Under the pieces are notes generated by a model. The model made no database searches. It had not been told where the DNA came from and saw nothing but the letters and a program-made list of their open reading frames with translations. From the NCBI GenBank assembly GCA_963818985.1, contig CAWFUJ010000004.1:212724-276723 (forward strand): a DNA stretch of 64,000 nucleotides, given 5' to 3'. The translations under genes and the position numbers were made by a program. Shown piece after piece: positions 8,914 to 17,050 of this stretch. Origin of the DNA: JAFEDN01 sp963818985 (GTDB lineage Bacteria; Pseudomonadota; Gammaproteobacteria; Coxiellales; Coxiellaceae). Each line of letters begins with the position of its first letter. Position 1 is the first letter of the stretch.

Positions 8914-10578
8914 ATGGCTGCAAAACTTATTCAACATGGAGATAGCACCAAACGTGCATTAATGCGTGGTGTTGACATCTTAGCAGACGCAGTAAAAGTA
9001 ACATTAGGCCCAAAAGGCCGCAATGTCGTGCTCGATGCTAGTTTCGGCGCACCAAGAATCACCAAAGACGGTGTCTCAGTGGCTAAAGAAATTGAATTGG
9101 TCGATAGATTTGAAAATATGGGCGCACAGATGGTCAAAGAAGTTGCTTCGCAAACTTCTGACTTGGCTGGTGACGGTACGACAACGGCCACGGTATTGGC
9201 TCAAGCTATCCTTAAAGAGGGCATTCGTTCTGTGGCTTCAGGCATGAATCCTATGGACATTAAACGCGGTCTAGACAAAGGCATGACTGCAGTGATCGCT
9301 GAACTCAAGAAGATTTCTAAACCTTGCAATGACGATCGCGCCATTGCTCAAGTGGGCACAATTTCTGCTAATGCTGATGAAGCCATTGGCCGAATAATTG
9401 CTGACGCCATGGGTAAAGTAGGCAAAGAAGGCGTCATCACCGTAGAAGACGGCTCGGGCTTAGAAAATGAACTCGAGTTCGTTGAAGGTATGCAATTTGA
9501 TCGTGGTTATCTATCACCTTACTTTATTAATAACCAGCAAAACATGAGCGCGGAATTAGATCACCCATTGATTCTGGTGGTCGATAAGAAAATTTCCAAT
9601 ATCCGTGAAATGTTACCGATTTTGGAAAGCGTTGCTAAAGCTGGCAAACCATTGTTAATTATAGCGGAAGATGTAGAAGGTGAAGCGTTAGCTACTTTGG
9701 TGGTTAATACCATTCGCGGCATTGTTAAAGTAGTTGCAGTCAAAGCGCCTGGCTTTGGTGATCGTCGCAAAGCGATGCTACAAGATATCGCGGTATTAAC
9801 AGGCGCCAAAATGATCTCCGAAGAACTCGGTTTAGAATTAGATAAAACCACTTTGGAAGATTTAGGTTCAGCAAAACGCGTGGTTGTCACCAAAGACAAC
9901 ACCACCATTATTGATGGCAGCGGCAAAGACAAGGATATTAAAGCTCGCATTGAACAAATCCGCCAAGAAATTGAAGCCAGCACTTCTGATTATGACAAAG
10001 AGAAATTGCAAGAACGTTTGGCTAAATTGGCCGGCGGTGTTGCCGTTATTAAAGTGGGTGCGGCCACTGAGGTGGAAATGAAGGAGAAAAAAGCCCGGGT
10101 TGAAGATGCATTGCACGCAACTCGTGCCGCAGTTGAAGAAGGTATTGTTCCAGGCGGTGGTGTCGCATTGATCCGTGCATTACGTGCTTTGAAGAATATC
10201 CAAGTCTCTAACCACGATCAACAAGTGGGCGTTGATATTCTCCGTCGCGCAATGAATACGCCTTTGCGTCAAATCGTTGCCAATGCTGGCGAAGAACCTG
10301 CCGTCATTCTAGCTAAAGTTGAAAGCAATAACAGCGAAAGCTATGGCTACAATGCAGCCACAGGGGAATTCGGCGACATGATCGAAATGGGTATTTTGGA
10401 TCCCACCAAGGTGACCCGCACTGCGCTACAAAATGCAGTGTCGATTGCTGGCTTAATGATCACCACAGAATGCATGATCACTGATGCTCCGAAAGAAGAT
10501 CATGCTCATGGTGGCGGTGAAGGCGGCGGTGGAATGGGCGGCATGGGAGGAATGGGTGGTATGGGCGGCATGATGTAA
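8914..10578 (+). CDS. groEL: chaperonin GroEL
   Basis: A 554-aa chaperonin, full length. It begins AAKLIQHGDSTKRALMRGVD and carries the ATP-site motif GDGTTTATVLA (about residues 86-96), EGIVPGGGVAL (about 410-420) and the conserved NAATGEFGDMIEMGI (about 478-492). It ends in the typical glycine/methionine-rich tail (repeated GGM). GroEL folds cytosolic proteins in an ATP- and GroES-dependent cycle. Shine-Dalgarno GAGG precedes the ATG. A strong rho-independent terminator follows 24 bases after the stop. Nothing unusual. Confidence 0.98.
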   Translation: MAAKLIQHGDSTKRALMRGVDILADAVKVTLGPKGRNVVLDASFGAPRITKDGVSVAKEIELVDRFENMGAQMVKEVASQTSDLAGDGTTTATVLAQAILKEGIRSVASGMNPMDIKRGLDKGMTAVIAELKKISKPCNDDRAIAQVGTISANADEAIGRIIADAMGKVGKEGVITVEDGSGLENELEFVEGMQFDRGYLSPYFINNQQNMSAELDHPLILVVDKKISNIREMLPILESVAKAGKPLLIIAEDVEGEALATLVVNTIRGIVKVVAVKAPGFGDRRKAMLQDIAVLTGAKMISEELGLELDKTTLEDLGSAKRVVVTKDNTTIIDGSGKDKDIKARIEQIRQEIEASTSDYDKEKLQERLAKLAGGVAVIKVGAATEVEMKEKKARVEDALHATRAAVEEGIVPGGGVALIRALRALKNIQVSNHDQQVGVDILRRAMNTPLRQIVANAGEEPAVILAKVESNNSESYGYNAATGEFGDMIEMGILDPTKVTRTALQNAVSIAGLMITTECMITDAPKEDHAHGGGEGGGGMGGMGGMGGMGGMM

Positions 10579-10602
10579 GCCTTTCCTGTCTTTTCAAGTT
10601 TA

Positions 10603-10629
10603 AAACCCCGCTTCGGCGGGGTTTTTTTT
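10603..10629 (+). terminator. rho-independent terminator of groESL
   Basis: A GC-rich stem AACCCCGC / GCGGGGTT with a TTCG tetraloop is followed directly by a run of T. It sits 24 bases after the groEL stop. Confidence 0.93.
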
Positions 10630-10641
10630 CCCTACTAGTAT

Positions 10642-10669
10642 GTCATCCGCGATCAAGTCGCGGGATGAC
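10642..10669. repeat. type A dispersed palindrome
   Basis: GTCATCC ... GGATGAC palindrome just downstream of the groESL terminator and 17 bases before the ProRS-like gene, so it lies in that gene's leader. Confidence 0.7.
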
Positions 10670-10685
10670 GAAAAGAGGAATTTAA

Positions 10686-11570
10686 ATGCTTAGTAGTCAA
10701 TATCTAATGCCTAATAGTAAGAATTGGTCAGCAGGAAACCAGGTAGATACTTTTTATTTAATGCAACGGGCTGGTTTAATACAAAAACTTACTGCTGATA
10801 ATTATATTTGCTTACCGCTGGGAGCCAGAATATTACAAAAAATTAAGGCCATTGTGCATGAAGAAATAGAAAAAGAGGGCGGCCTAGAAATTATTTTACC
10901 CGGGCAACATCACATCGATCGACAAAAGGCGGTGATTGAATTGATGCGTCATCAAATTCGTAGTTTTAAACAGCTGCCGCGAATATTTTACCAAGACTTG
11001 GAGATTTATTTTTTTCATCTTGACCCTGGCTCATTGCATGAAATTTATCAAACACTCATGAATCTTTGGCAACGAATTTTTTTAAAGCTTGAAATATCAT
11101 CAGCTTCGCATGTTTATCAGCATGAAGAAATCAACGTAACTGTGCTATTGGCTGATGGCAAAGCCACAAAATTACAGCTGGGTTATTATGGTCTAGATTG
11201 GCTGCATTTAATCTCAACCATTGCTGCACAACATCAAGATGAATTTGGTATTATTTGGCCGGAAAAAATTGCTCCCTTTCAAATTGGAATTATTCCTTTG
11301 CAAATGCAAAAATCTTACCGAGTTCGTGCTGCTGCCGAACAATTGTATCAGCAGTTACAAGCCACCGGCTTTACAGTTTTTCTGGATGATCGCAAGGAAC
11401 GGCCAGGCTTGTTATTTGCTGAAATGGACCTTTTAGGGATCCCCCACCGATTATTAATCACCGAACGAGGTTTAGATAGCGGAACTGTAGAATATAAGTC
11501 ACGCCGCACGAGCCAAATACAACATCTAGAACTTAATTCCATTCCCCCTCTCCCCCCGGAGAGGGGATAA
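10686..11570 (+). CDS. truncated prolyl-tRNA synthetase-like protein (pseudoenzyme?)
   Basis: A 294-aa protein clearly derived from bacterial ProRS (about 570 aa). Residues ~20-55 match the start of the class II core (LMQRAGLIQKLTADNYICLPLGARIL). Residues ~200-280 match the anticodon-binding domain (APFQIGIIPLQMQKSYRV, FLDDRKERPGLLFAEMDLLGIPHR). Between them the catalytic centre is gone: the TxE loop, the motif 2 arginine loop, the whole INS editing domain and the glycine-rich motif 3 are missing or unrecognisable, yet the frame is open. It cannot be an ordinary synthetase; a full proS should exist elsewhere. It may bind tRNA-Pro or another RNA, or be a decaying duplicate. The last residues (IPPLPPERG) are encoded by a type C palindrome. 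Confidence 0.8.
   Translation: MLSSQYLMPNSKNWSAGNQVDTFYLMQRAGLIQKLTADNYICLPLGARILQKIKAIVHEEIEKEGGLEIILPGQHHIDRQKAVIELMRHQIRSFKQLPRIFYQDLEIYFFHLDPGSLHEIYQTLMNLWQRIFLKLEISSASHVYQHEEINVTVLLADGKATKLQLGYYGLDWLHLISTIAAQHQDEFGIIWPEKIAPFQIGIIPLQMQKSYRVRAAAEQLYQQLQATGFTVFLDDRKERPGLLFAEMDLLGIPHRLLITERGLDSGTVEYKSRRTSQIQHLELNSIPPLPPERG
11544..11566. repeat. type C palindrome encoding the end of the ProRS-like gene
   Basis: CCCCCTCTCC / GGAGAGGGG inverted repeat that overlaps the final codons and provides the stop region. Second instance, after 4471, of this element forming a gene's C-terminus. Confidence 0.7.
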
Positions 11571-11633
11571 TACAAAAGATCGAATTTTGAACTATATTTA
11601 GATTGTTGAAAGTCATATCCTTAGGAGAATTCT

Positions 11634-12131
11634 ATGAGAAAAGCCATCCTTATCTCAATGGTGGCGGCTTTTGCAGAATGCGTTATTTATTCTAATGCTC
11701 AGGCTGGAATTTATGCCACGATGGTCTTAAATTATCACCCAAACAATGCTTACTGTGAGGATTTTATTAATTCGGGCGCTTTATATATGTCAGTCAATCC
11801 CGGGATTCCTGAGAGTGTGACTGGTAAAGTCAGCGCTATCGTCAACTCTAATAATACCGTTGCTTTACTTAATTTTAATCCCGGAGTCACTAAAATTGTT
11901 CCAACAATAGATGAAGGCATTTATTGTCCTGCCAAATGTGCCATTGTTAATCAAAATATCAGTTGCCGAAGAGCGTGCTCATTTGTCGTTAGAAATTTTT
12001 ATGCTGCACAAATTCCAACCTATGCTGTGCCAAATGGCACAATCAGGATCGAATGTCCAACACTGACCATGTCTAAATATTTAAATTACCCGAGTTATCC
12101 TTACTCAAATTATCCTTACAATCGGCCTTGA
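11634..12131 (+). CDS. exported cysteine-rich protein of unknown function
   Basis: 165 aa with a signal peptide (RKAILISMVAAFAECVIYSNAQA, cleavage after about residue 24). The mature protein is small and beta-rich by composition. It has five cysteines in its central half (CEDF, CPAKC, CRRAC) plus one near the C-terminus, probably disulfide-bonded in the periplasm or outside the cell. The C-terminus is a Tyr/Pro/Asn-rich tail (repeated YPYSNYPY-type units). A Shine-Dalgarno GGAG precedes the ATG. No family recognised. It is followed by two further small exported proteins, so this looks like a secreted-protein cluster rather than an operon: gaps are 180 and 77 bases. Confidence 0.75.
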   Translation: MRKAILISMVAAFAECVIYSNAQAGIYATMVLNYHPNNAYCEDFINSGALYMSVNPGIPESVTGKVSAIVNSNNTVALLNFNPGVTKIVPTIDEGIYCPAKCAIVNQNISCRRACSFVVRNFYAAQIPTYAVPNGTIRIECPTLTMSKYLNYPSYPYSNYPYNRP

Positions 12132-12182
12132 ACACACTTGCCATTTATAGCACCTAGTCGCAGAATACGAGCATTAGATGTA

Positions 12183-12201
12183 AATGATAATCATTATCAT
12201 T
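12183..12201. promoter_or_regulatory. Fur box
   Basis: AATGATAATCATTATCATT is a perfect 9-1-9 inverted repeat and an almost exact match to the Fur consensus (GATAATGATAATCATTATC). It lies 113 bases upstream of the exported 122-aa gene, in the only long gap of this cluster, suggesting iron-repressed expression. Confidence 0.85.
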
Positions 12202-12313
12202 CAGCCCTGCCACTGCTTGTTCTAAAATAAATCTTTAATTGGCAGACAAATCACCAATGTTGGCCTATATTTATACCCATCAATCACCGTACATATAAAA
12301 AAGGAGTTTTCAT

Positions 12314-12682
12314 ATGAAGGGATTAGTCATCAGCAGTTTAGCTGGCTTGATTATTGCGAGCTTTGGAATCAGTTATGCGGATGTGGTTAACGTGACCGTT
12401 ATTAACAATTCTCCACAATCTGCGCGAATTGCTAACGAAGCATTAATCATTTCTCCCAGTAATAACCAACCCCCCAAACAATATACTGTGCCAGCCATGT
12501 TTAAAATGTTCAGTACAGATTATAAATACCCAAACCCTATCCATCTTGCCCATGCAGGATCTCGAGTCAGGTGTAGCTGGACCAGCGAACCTATCGGCGT
12601 ACAAGTGATTAATAATTTAGTATTAAATATTGGCACCGATCCAACTACTAAAAAACCAAACTGCCTAATTGACTGGCAATAA
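12314..12682 (+). CDS. exported protein, probably iron-regulated
   Basis: 122 aa with a clear signal peptide (KGLVISSLAGLIIASFGISYA, cleavage near residue 22). The mature part is neutral, Asn/Pro-rich and has only two cysteines (C97 and C117 approximately), perhaps a single disulfide. No family recognised; it is not an obvious heme or siderophore protein. The ATG is preceded by AAGGAG at good spacing. The Fur box at 12183-12201 makes iron limitation the likely inducing condition, which would fit a role at the host interface or in metal uptake; that function is inference. Confidence 0.72.
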   Translation: MKGLVISSLAGLIIASFGISYADVVNVTVINNSPQSARIANEALIISPSNNQPPKQYTVPAMFKMFSTDYKYPNPIHLAHAGSRVRCSWTSEPIGVQVINNLVLNIGTDPTTKKPNCLIDWQ

Positions 12683-12759
12683 GATGTACTTCTTGCACAT
12701 TTTTGAAACAGATACTACACTTAAAGATACTTTATTTAAACAACGATGGAGACATTTGT

Positions 12760-13191
12760 ATGAAACGAATTATTATAACCTCAGTTATTGCTGCCTTATC
12801 TTTGGCCGGCATGGGGATTTCCCAAGCACACGTAAGCCATCAAGGCTCGACGGGAACCAGCCATACATATTTGGTTAAAGTTGAAGGCAAAGGTGGCATG
12901 GGCACTAAACACGAAGCTGTGATTGTAGAAGGGAAAACTGTCAAAGGTAATGAAGTTAAAGATCTCAAACTTTCAGAAGGTCAAACACCAACAGTTAAAT
13001 TTGGCTCAATGGAGTGCACAGTTAAACATGGCCATATGAACAAGAATGAAATTGAAGTTAAAATTAACCACAAAAATGGAACTTGCGAAGCTTTCGTTTC
13101 AAAATCTGGTCATCATAAATCTCATGAAAATAAAAATATGAGCAATGAAAATAAAAATACGAGCGTAAAAACTCAATCTACTAAATACTAA
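12760..13191 (+). CDS. exported lysine/histidine-rich small protein
   Basis: 143 aa. Start set at ATG 12760 (GGAG eight bases upstream); an in-frame TTG at 12703 would precede the signal peptide with an unlikely extension. Signal peptide KRIIITSVIAALSLAGMGISQA, then a His-, Lys- and Gly-rich mature domain with two cysteines (in SMECTVKHGH and NGTCEAF). The tail is low complexity with two near-copies of NENKN. Histidine content could mean metal binding. The downstream stem-loop at 13208-13235 probably ends transcription. No family recognised. Confidence 0.75.
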   Translation: MKRIIITSVIAALSLAGMGISQAHVSHQGSTGTSHTYLVKVEGKGGMGTKHEAVIVEGKTVKGNEVKDLKLSEGQTPTVKFGSMECTVKHGHMNKNEIEVKINHKNGTCEAFVSKSGHHKSHENKNMSNENKNTSVKTQSTKY

Positions 13192-13200
13192 AATTTAGCA

Positions 13201-14253
13201 TTAAGTAGGGCTAGCCATAAAGATGTGGCTAGCCCAACTTTTTCGCCATTGATATTCACTGCGTAATTTCAAAAACTCTTCCGGTACTTGATTCGAATTT
13301 TTTAATAATTTCTGTCGCATGTGGTCAGTATGTGCCAGGGGATCATAAACAGCCAACGCCAACTCTTGCCAATTATTTATTTTTTTATCTATCCCTTGTG
13401 GCCATGCTACTTCCTCCAATTTTTTTTCCGGCCATCCAAAAAATGTTTGCGCCTCTTTATATAGCATGAGACTGGCGCGGTATTTTGCTTCGATACTATA
13501 GCCAGCGATATGCGGGGTGGCAATGAGCGCTTGTTTTAACAACCGCAAATCAATATCGGGTTCATTTTCCCATACATCCAAACATAAATGTAAATGCGTT
13601 TGTTGTAATAAAACCTGGGTATCAATGAGTTCTCCCCTGCCTGCATTAATCAATACGCAACCAGGTTTTTGACGCTTTAAAAAATCATCATTGAGTAAAT
13701 GATAACTAGCAAATGGCCCTTCATAGGTTAAAGCAGCATGGACACAAATTAAATCGACGTCTGACACTTGATCGAGTGGCACTGAATTAAAATCAATCTG
13801 TCGTTGTTGACGGGGCGGGTCGTTTAATACGACTTCCCAGCCCAATTGCCGCAAAAAATCGGCCACGCAACCACCAACTTGACCTACGCCGATGATAGCG
13901 GCCCGGCCAGGTACATTGCAAAGTCCCTTTTTCTGCAAAGCAGCCAAACAACATAAGATATATTCAGCAACAGTGACTGCATTTGCTCCAGGGGTATTAG
14001 CCCATTTGATACCCTTGCTTTCAAACCAGTCCACATCTAAATGATCAAAACCAGCGGTAGCAGTACCGACAAAGCGTATTTGGCTTTTGGCCAATAGCTG
14101 CTCATTCACTTTCGTCAGGGTACGAACCCACAACATATCCGCGTCTAATAAATCCTCAGGACCAATATCCCTTCCCGATTTTTTGATTAGCACGCAGTGA
14201 TCCGCTAACAATTCATCAACCAACGGTATTTTATCATCAACGACTATTTTCAA
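13201..14253 (-). CDS. pdxB: erythronate-4-phosphate dehydrogenase
   Basis: 350 aa, a D-isomer-specific 2-hydroxyacid dehydrogenase of the PdxB type that oxidises 4-phosphoerythronate in pyridoxal-phosphate synthesis. Seen are the N-terminal VVDDKIPLVDELL, the substrate-side block VGTATAGFDHLD, NTPGANAVTVAEYI, the NAD-binding glycine motif GVGQVGGCVADFL, the catalytic Arg/Glu region NAGRGELID and ENEPDIDL, and the His of ATPHIAGYS. The C-terminal dimerisation domain typical of PdxB is present. Convergent with the exported-protein gene and divergent from the efflux operon. Confidence 0.93.
   Translation of the reverse strand: MKIVVDDKIPLVDELLADHCVLIKKSGRDIGPEDLLDADMLWVRTLTKVNEQLLAKSQIRFVGTATAGFDHLDVDWFESKGIKWANTPGANAVTVAEYILCCLAALQKKGLCNVPGRAAIIGVGQVGGCVADFLRQLGWEVVLNDPPRQQRQIDFNSVPLDQVSDVDLICVHAALTYEGPFASYHLLNDDFLKRQKPGCVLINAGRGELIDTQVLLQQTHLHLCLDVWENEPDIDLRLLKQALIATPHIAGYSIEAKYRASLMLYKEAQTFFGWPEKKLEEVAWPQGIDKKINNWQELALAVYDPLAHTDHMRQKLLKNSNQVPEEFLKLRSEYQWRKSWASHIFMASPT
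13208..13240 (+). terminator. terminator-like hairpin overlapping the pdxB 3' end
   Basis: GGGCTAGCC (13208-13216) and GGCTAGCCC (13227-13235) form a nine-pair stem followed by AACTTTTT on the plus strand. It would terminate the exported-protein gene and lies inside the last codons of the convergent pdxB. Confidence 0.65.
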
Positions 14254-14274
14254 ATTTTGCCTTAATATAAAATT

Positions 14275-14310
14275 GTATTTCCCCTCTCCCTGATGGGAGA
14301 GGGGAAATAC
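14275..14310. repeat. type C palindrome, perfect 16-bp stem
   Basis: A 36-base perfect inverted repeat (GTATTTCCCC... arms, TGAT loop) in the divergent gap between pdxB and the efflux operon. Its position is not a terminator position for either gene, so it is a mobile repeat unit. Confidence 0.75.
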
Positions 14311-14331
14311 CAGAATGTGATAGACTCGGTG

Positions 14332-14352
14332 GGTATTTTAACATAAAATACC
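14332..14352. promoter_or_regulatory. perfect 21-bp palindrome, operator candidate for the efflux operon
   Basis: Half-site GGTATTTTA and its exact complement are separated by ACA, 23 bases before the TolC-like start. The right half contains a TAAAAT -10-like hexamer. It has the size and symmetry of a dimeric repressor site; the regulator is unknown. Confidence 0.5.
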
Positions 14353-14375
14353 TCTGCGAAGGGGCTTCCTAGGCA

Positions 14376-15860
14376 ATGAAATTTTTTTTAAAAAATACAT
14401 ATCTCTTTTTTATTTTTGCGCTATGCTTAGGGCCAGGGTCTATTTATCAATCGTATGCGGCGACAACAATTGCAATAGTTCAGGGTGTCAGCGAAAAAGA
14501 CTTAAATATTCCCCAACCGCAAGCAACCCCACGTTTTTCCAAATTTCTGACCCTACCCGAGGCCATAGTCTTGGCGCTACGAAATAATCCAAATGTCCAT
14601 AGCAGCCGTTTACAAAGAATAAACGACAAATATGCCCTGGAATTGGCCAACTATGCATTTCAACCCCATTTTAATATAACCGGCAATACCGTGTTCACGG
14701 AAGGTCATAAAACTGGCTACAATTTTAATCCCGGGGTCAGCCTAGCAACCAAATGGGGAACACAGCTATCGATCAATAATACCACCGATTTAAAAGGCAC
14801 CCAGCAAGAACAAGTATCCGTCACCCAACCTTTATTACGCGGATTTGGTGCTGTTAATCAATTCAGCTGGCTGAACACTCAAGATAGTGAATTAATTGCG
14901 CGTTTGAGTTTTAAGACCAGTATTACCGATATCATCACCCAAGTCATTACCACTTACCGACAAGTCGTTCAGGATTATAATAATCTTAAAGTGCAAAAAA
15001 AAGCTCTACGACGCGAAGAACAAACTGAAAAACAATATCGGCTACGGACCAAGTCAGGAAAAATGGCGCCAAGTGAATTATTGCAAGAGCAAGCCAATTT
15101 GGCCAATACCCGCTTAGAGACCTTGCGGCAAGAAAATACCGCTCAACAGGATTATCAAACTTTATTAGATACCTTAGGATTATCACCTAATTCACATTTA
15201 AAATTAGATACAAATATCAATTTTCATGCATATAAGGCCCCAACCAAAGAGCAAGCGATCGAGATTGCACTTAATAATAATCCTCAATATGTTACTCAAA
15301 CAATTCAGATTAATGCGGCAGAACGAGCGGTACAAACTGCTAAAAATGATTTATGGTGGCAGCTTGATGTCAGCGCCGAATCTAATCTAGTGACTAGCCA
15401 TGGTAACTTTCCAGGTGTTACTAGTCTTAGTGAATTAAGCACCACCAATGCACCCAGCATCACTTTACAATTATCAATTCCTTTTCGTGAAATTGATAAA
15501 AAAGCCGCATTGGTGAATGCCAAAGTCGCATTGGCTCAAGCTCAAGATGCGTTGGAACAAAATAAACGGACTTTGATTAGACAAGTCATCAATGATTTAA
15601 ACAATTTAAATAATCTATTGGATCAATTAAATATCGCTGCACTAGGGATATCTTTGCAGCGCAAGAATTTTAATGCTGAACAGATTAAACAACGATATGG
15701 GCAAACTACCGCATTGAATGTTAATATTATACAAGATCAATTACTGCAGCAGGAAATTAATTTTGTCAACAGTCAAATCGGTTATTTGAATAGTGTCACT
15801 GAATTTGAAAATTTATTAGGCAAAACCCTTAACGGTTGGGGTGTTGAATTGAGGTATTAA
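14376..15860 (+). CDS. TolC-family outer membrane efflux protein
   Basis: 494 aa with an N-terminal signal sequence (about residues 1-29). Two homologous halves form the TolC fold; each begins with the typical LPEAIVLALRNNPNV / TKEQAIEIALNNNPQYV phrase. Long alpha-helical stretches (KALRREEQTEKQ..., AKVALAQAQDALEQNKRTL) form the periplasmic tunnel. These proteins are outer membrane ducts for tripartite pumps. It is followed two bases later by the membrane-fusion protein, then the MacB-type ATPase and permease, giving a complete tripartite exporter. The substrate could be a macrolide-like compound, a peptide or a lipoprotein-like molecule; not determinable. Confidence 0.9.
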   Translation: MKFFLKNTYLFFIFALCLGPGSIYQSYAATTIAIVQGVSEKDLNIPQPQATPRFSKFLTLPEAIVLALRNNPNVHSSRLQRINDKYALELANYAFQPHFNITGNTVFTEGHKTGYNFNPGVSLATKWGTQLSINNTTDLKGTQQEQVSVTQPLLRGFGAVNQFSWLNTQDSELIARLSFKTSITDIITQVITTYRQVVQDYNNLKVQKKALRREEQTEKQYRLRTKSGKMAPSELLQEQANLANTRLETLRQENTAQQDYQTLLDTLGLSPNSHLKLDTNINFHAYKAPTKEQAIEIALNNNPQYVTQTIQINAAERAVQTAKNDLWWQLDVSAESNLVTSHGNFPGVTSLSELSTTNAPSITLQLSIPFREIDKKAALVNAKVALAQAQDALEQNKRTLIRQVINDLNNLNNLLDQLNIAALGISLQRKNFNAEQIKQRYGQTTALNVNIIQDQLLQQEINFVNSQIGYLNSVTEFENLLGKTLNGWGVELRY

Positions 15861-15862
15861 CC

Positions 15863-17050
15863 ATGTCATCGCCAGTATGCAAATGGAAATTAGCTAAATA
15901 TTTTTTTTATGGATTCTTAATCAGTTTATTATTGAGTATGAATGCTTGTCATAATAAGAAAACTGCAAAGAAATCCGAAAACTATACAGTTATTACCGCA
16001 GAAGCAAAACCGATTATCACGTCCTTACATTACTCCGGAACTTTAGCGCCGCTGTCTTCTAAATTGATTTTAAGTCCGATTGCTGGGCGTATTACCAAGG
16101 TATACTTCACTTACGGCCAACAAATTGAAAAAGGCCAGCAGTTGTTTTCTATTGATGCGACCAAACTCACCGAAGATTACCGAAAAACTGTGAGTAACTA
16201 TTTAGAAAAAAAACAAAGTTATGAAGCTGGAATTGTTTCATTCCAAGGAACCGAAGCTTTGCATAAAGCAGGAGTTATCTCCAATGAAGAATATGTGACG
16301 GCAAAGAATCACCAAAAGAGTGACACCTTAAGTTATTATCAGGCACGTTACGATTTAGAAAAATTATTACCGCTCACCAATATTTCTATTGAATCCATCG
16401 AGAAATTAAATTTATCCGATGTTAAAAAAGTGAATCAAGTTTTAAATAAAGCCTTTAACGAGATAAATGTCATTTCTACTTCGAATGGAATCGCCTTATT
16501 TCCTACCTCTCAAGAAAAGAAAGATGATTCTAGTAGCGGTATCGTCAATGTCGGCGATGAAGTTAAAAACGGACAACTGATATTATCTATCGGCGATCTA
16601 AGTGGATTTTCGATGAAAATTAATGTCAGCGAAATTAGTGTCAACCTGATCAAGCCTGGGATTCCCGCGATCATCACCGGCGATGCTTTTCCAGGAATAA
16701 TTTTGAATGGAGGCGTCGTTTCGGTCGCAGGCCAAGCAAGTCCACAAGAAGGTGAAAACGGTTTAGGAATGTTTGAAGTGAGAATTAGAATTCCATACGT
16801 TACGCCTGAGCAGCAACGTATTATTCACGTCGGAATGAGCGCAAAAGTGCAATTAAACATTGCTGAAAAACCGCAAATATTAGTGCCTATCAAAGCAGTC
16901 TTCTCCCAAGATGGTAAAAAAATGGTAACAATCATTGATAAATCTGGACAAAAACACAACGTGGCTGTCATTACTGGCAAAACTACTCTGACTGATGTGG
17001 CGATTGTCGAAGGAATTTCACCCGGAGACCGAATTGTCGTCCCTCATTGA
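15863..17050 (+). CDS. MacA/HlyD-type periplasmic adaptor (lipoprotein)
   Basis: 395 aa. The N-terminus has a hydrophobic segment ending in LSMNAC, a plausible lipobox, so it is probably anchored as a lipoprotein. The biotinyl-lipoyl halves are visible (LILSPIAGRITKVYFTYGQ near residues 65-83, and GDEVKNGQLILSIGD near 230-245), with a helical hairpin between and beta-barrel/MP domains after. It links the MacB-type permease to the TolC-like duct. Gene order and overlap with the ATPase gene support the assignment. The hairpin is short compared with MacA. Confidence 0.87.
   Translation: MSSPVCKWKLAKYFFYGFLISLLLSMNACHNKKTAKKSENYTVITAEAKPIITSLHYSGTLAPLSSKLILSPIAGRITKVYFTYGQQIEKGQQLFSIDATKLTEDYRKTVSNYLEKKQSYEAGIVSFQGTEALHKAGVISNEEYVTAKNHQKSDTLSYYQARYDLEKLLPLTNISIESIEKLNLSDVKKVNQVLNKAFNEINVISTSNGIALFPTSQEKKDDSSSGIVNVGDEVKNGQLILSIGDLSGFSMKINVSEISVNLIKPGIPAIITGDAFPGIILNGGVVSVAGQASPQEGENGLGMFEVRIRIPYVTPEQQRIIHVGMSAKVQLNIAEKPQILVPIKAVFSQDGKKMVTIIDKSGQKHNVAVITGKTTLTDVAIVEGISPGDRIVVPH

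Noticed and set aside
9561..9983. Long antisense frame in groEL
   Set aside because: Antisense to a highly conserved gene with strong codon structure; a shadow, not a gene.
14275..14310. Rho-independent terminator
   Set aside because: It lies between divergent starts and has no T-run; it matches the type C dispersed repeat instead.
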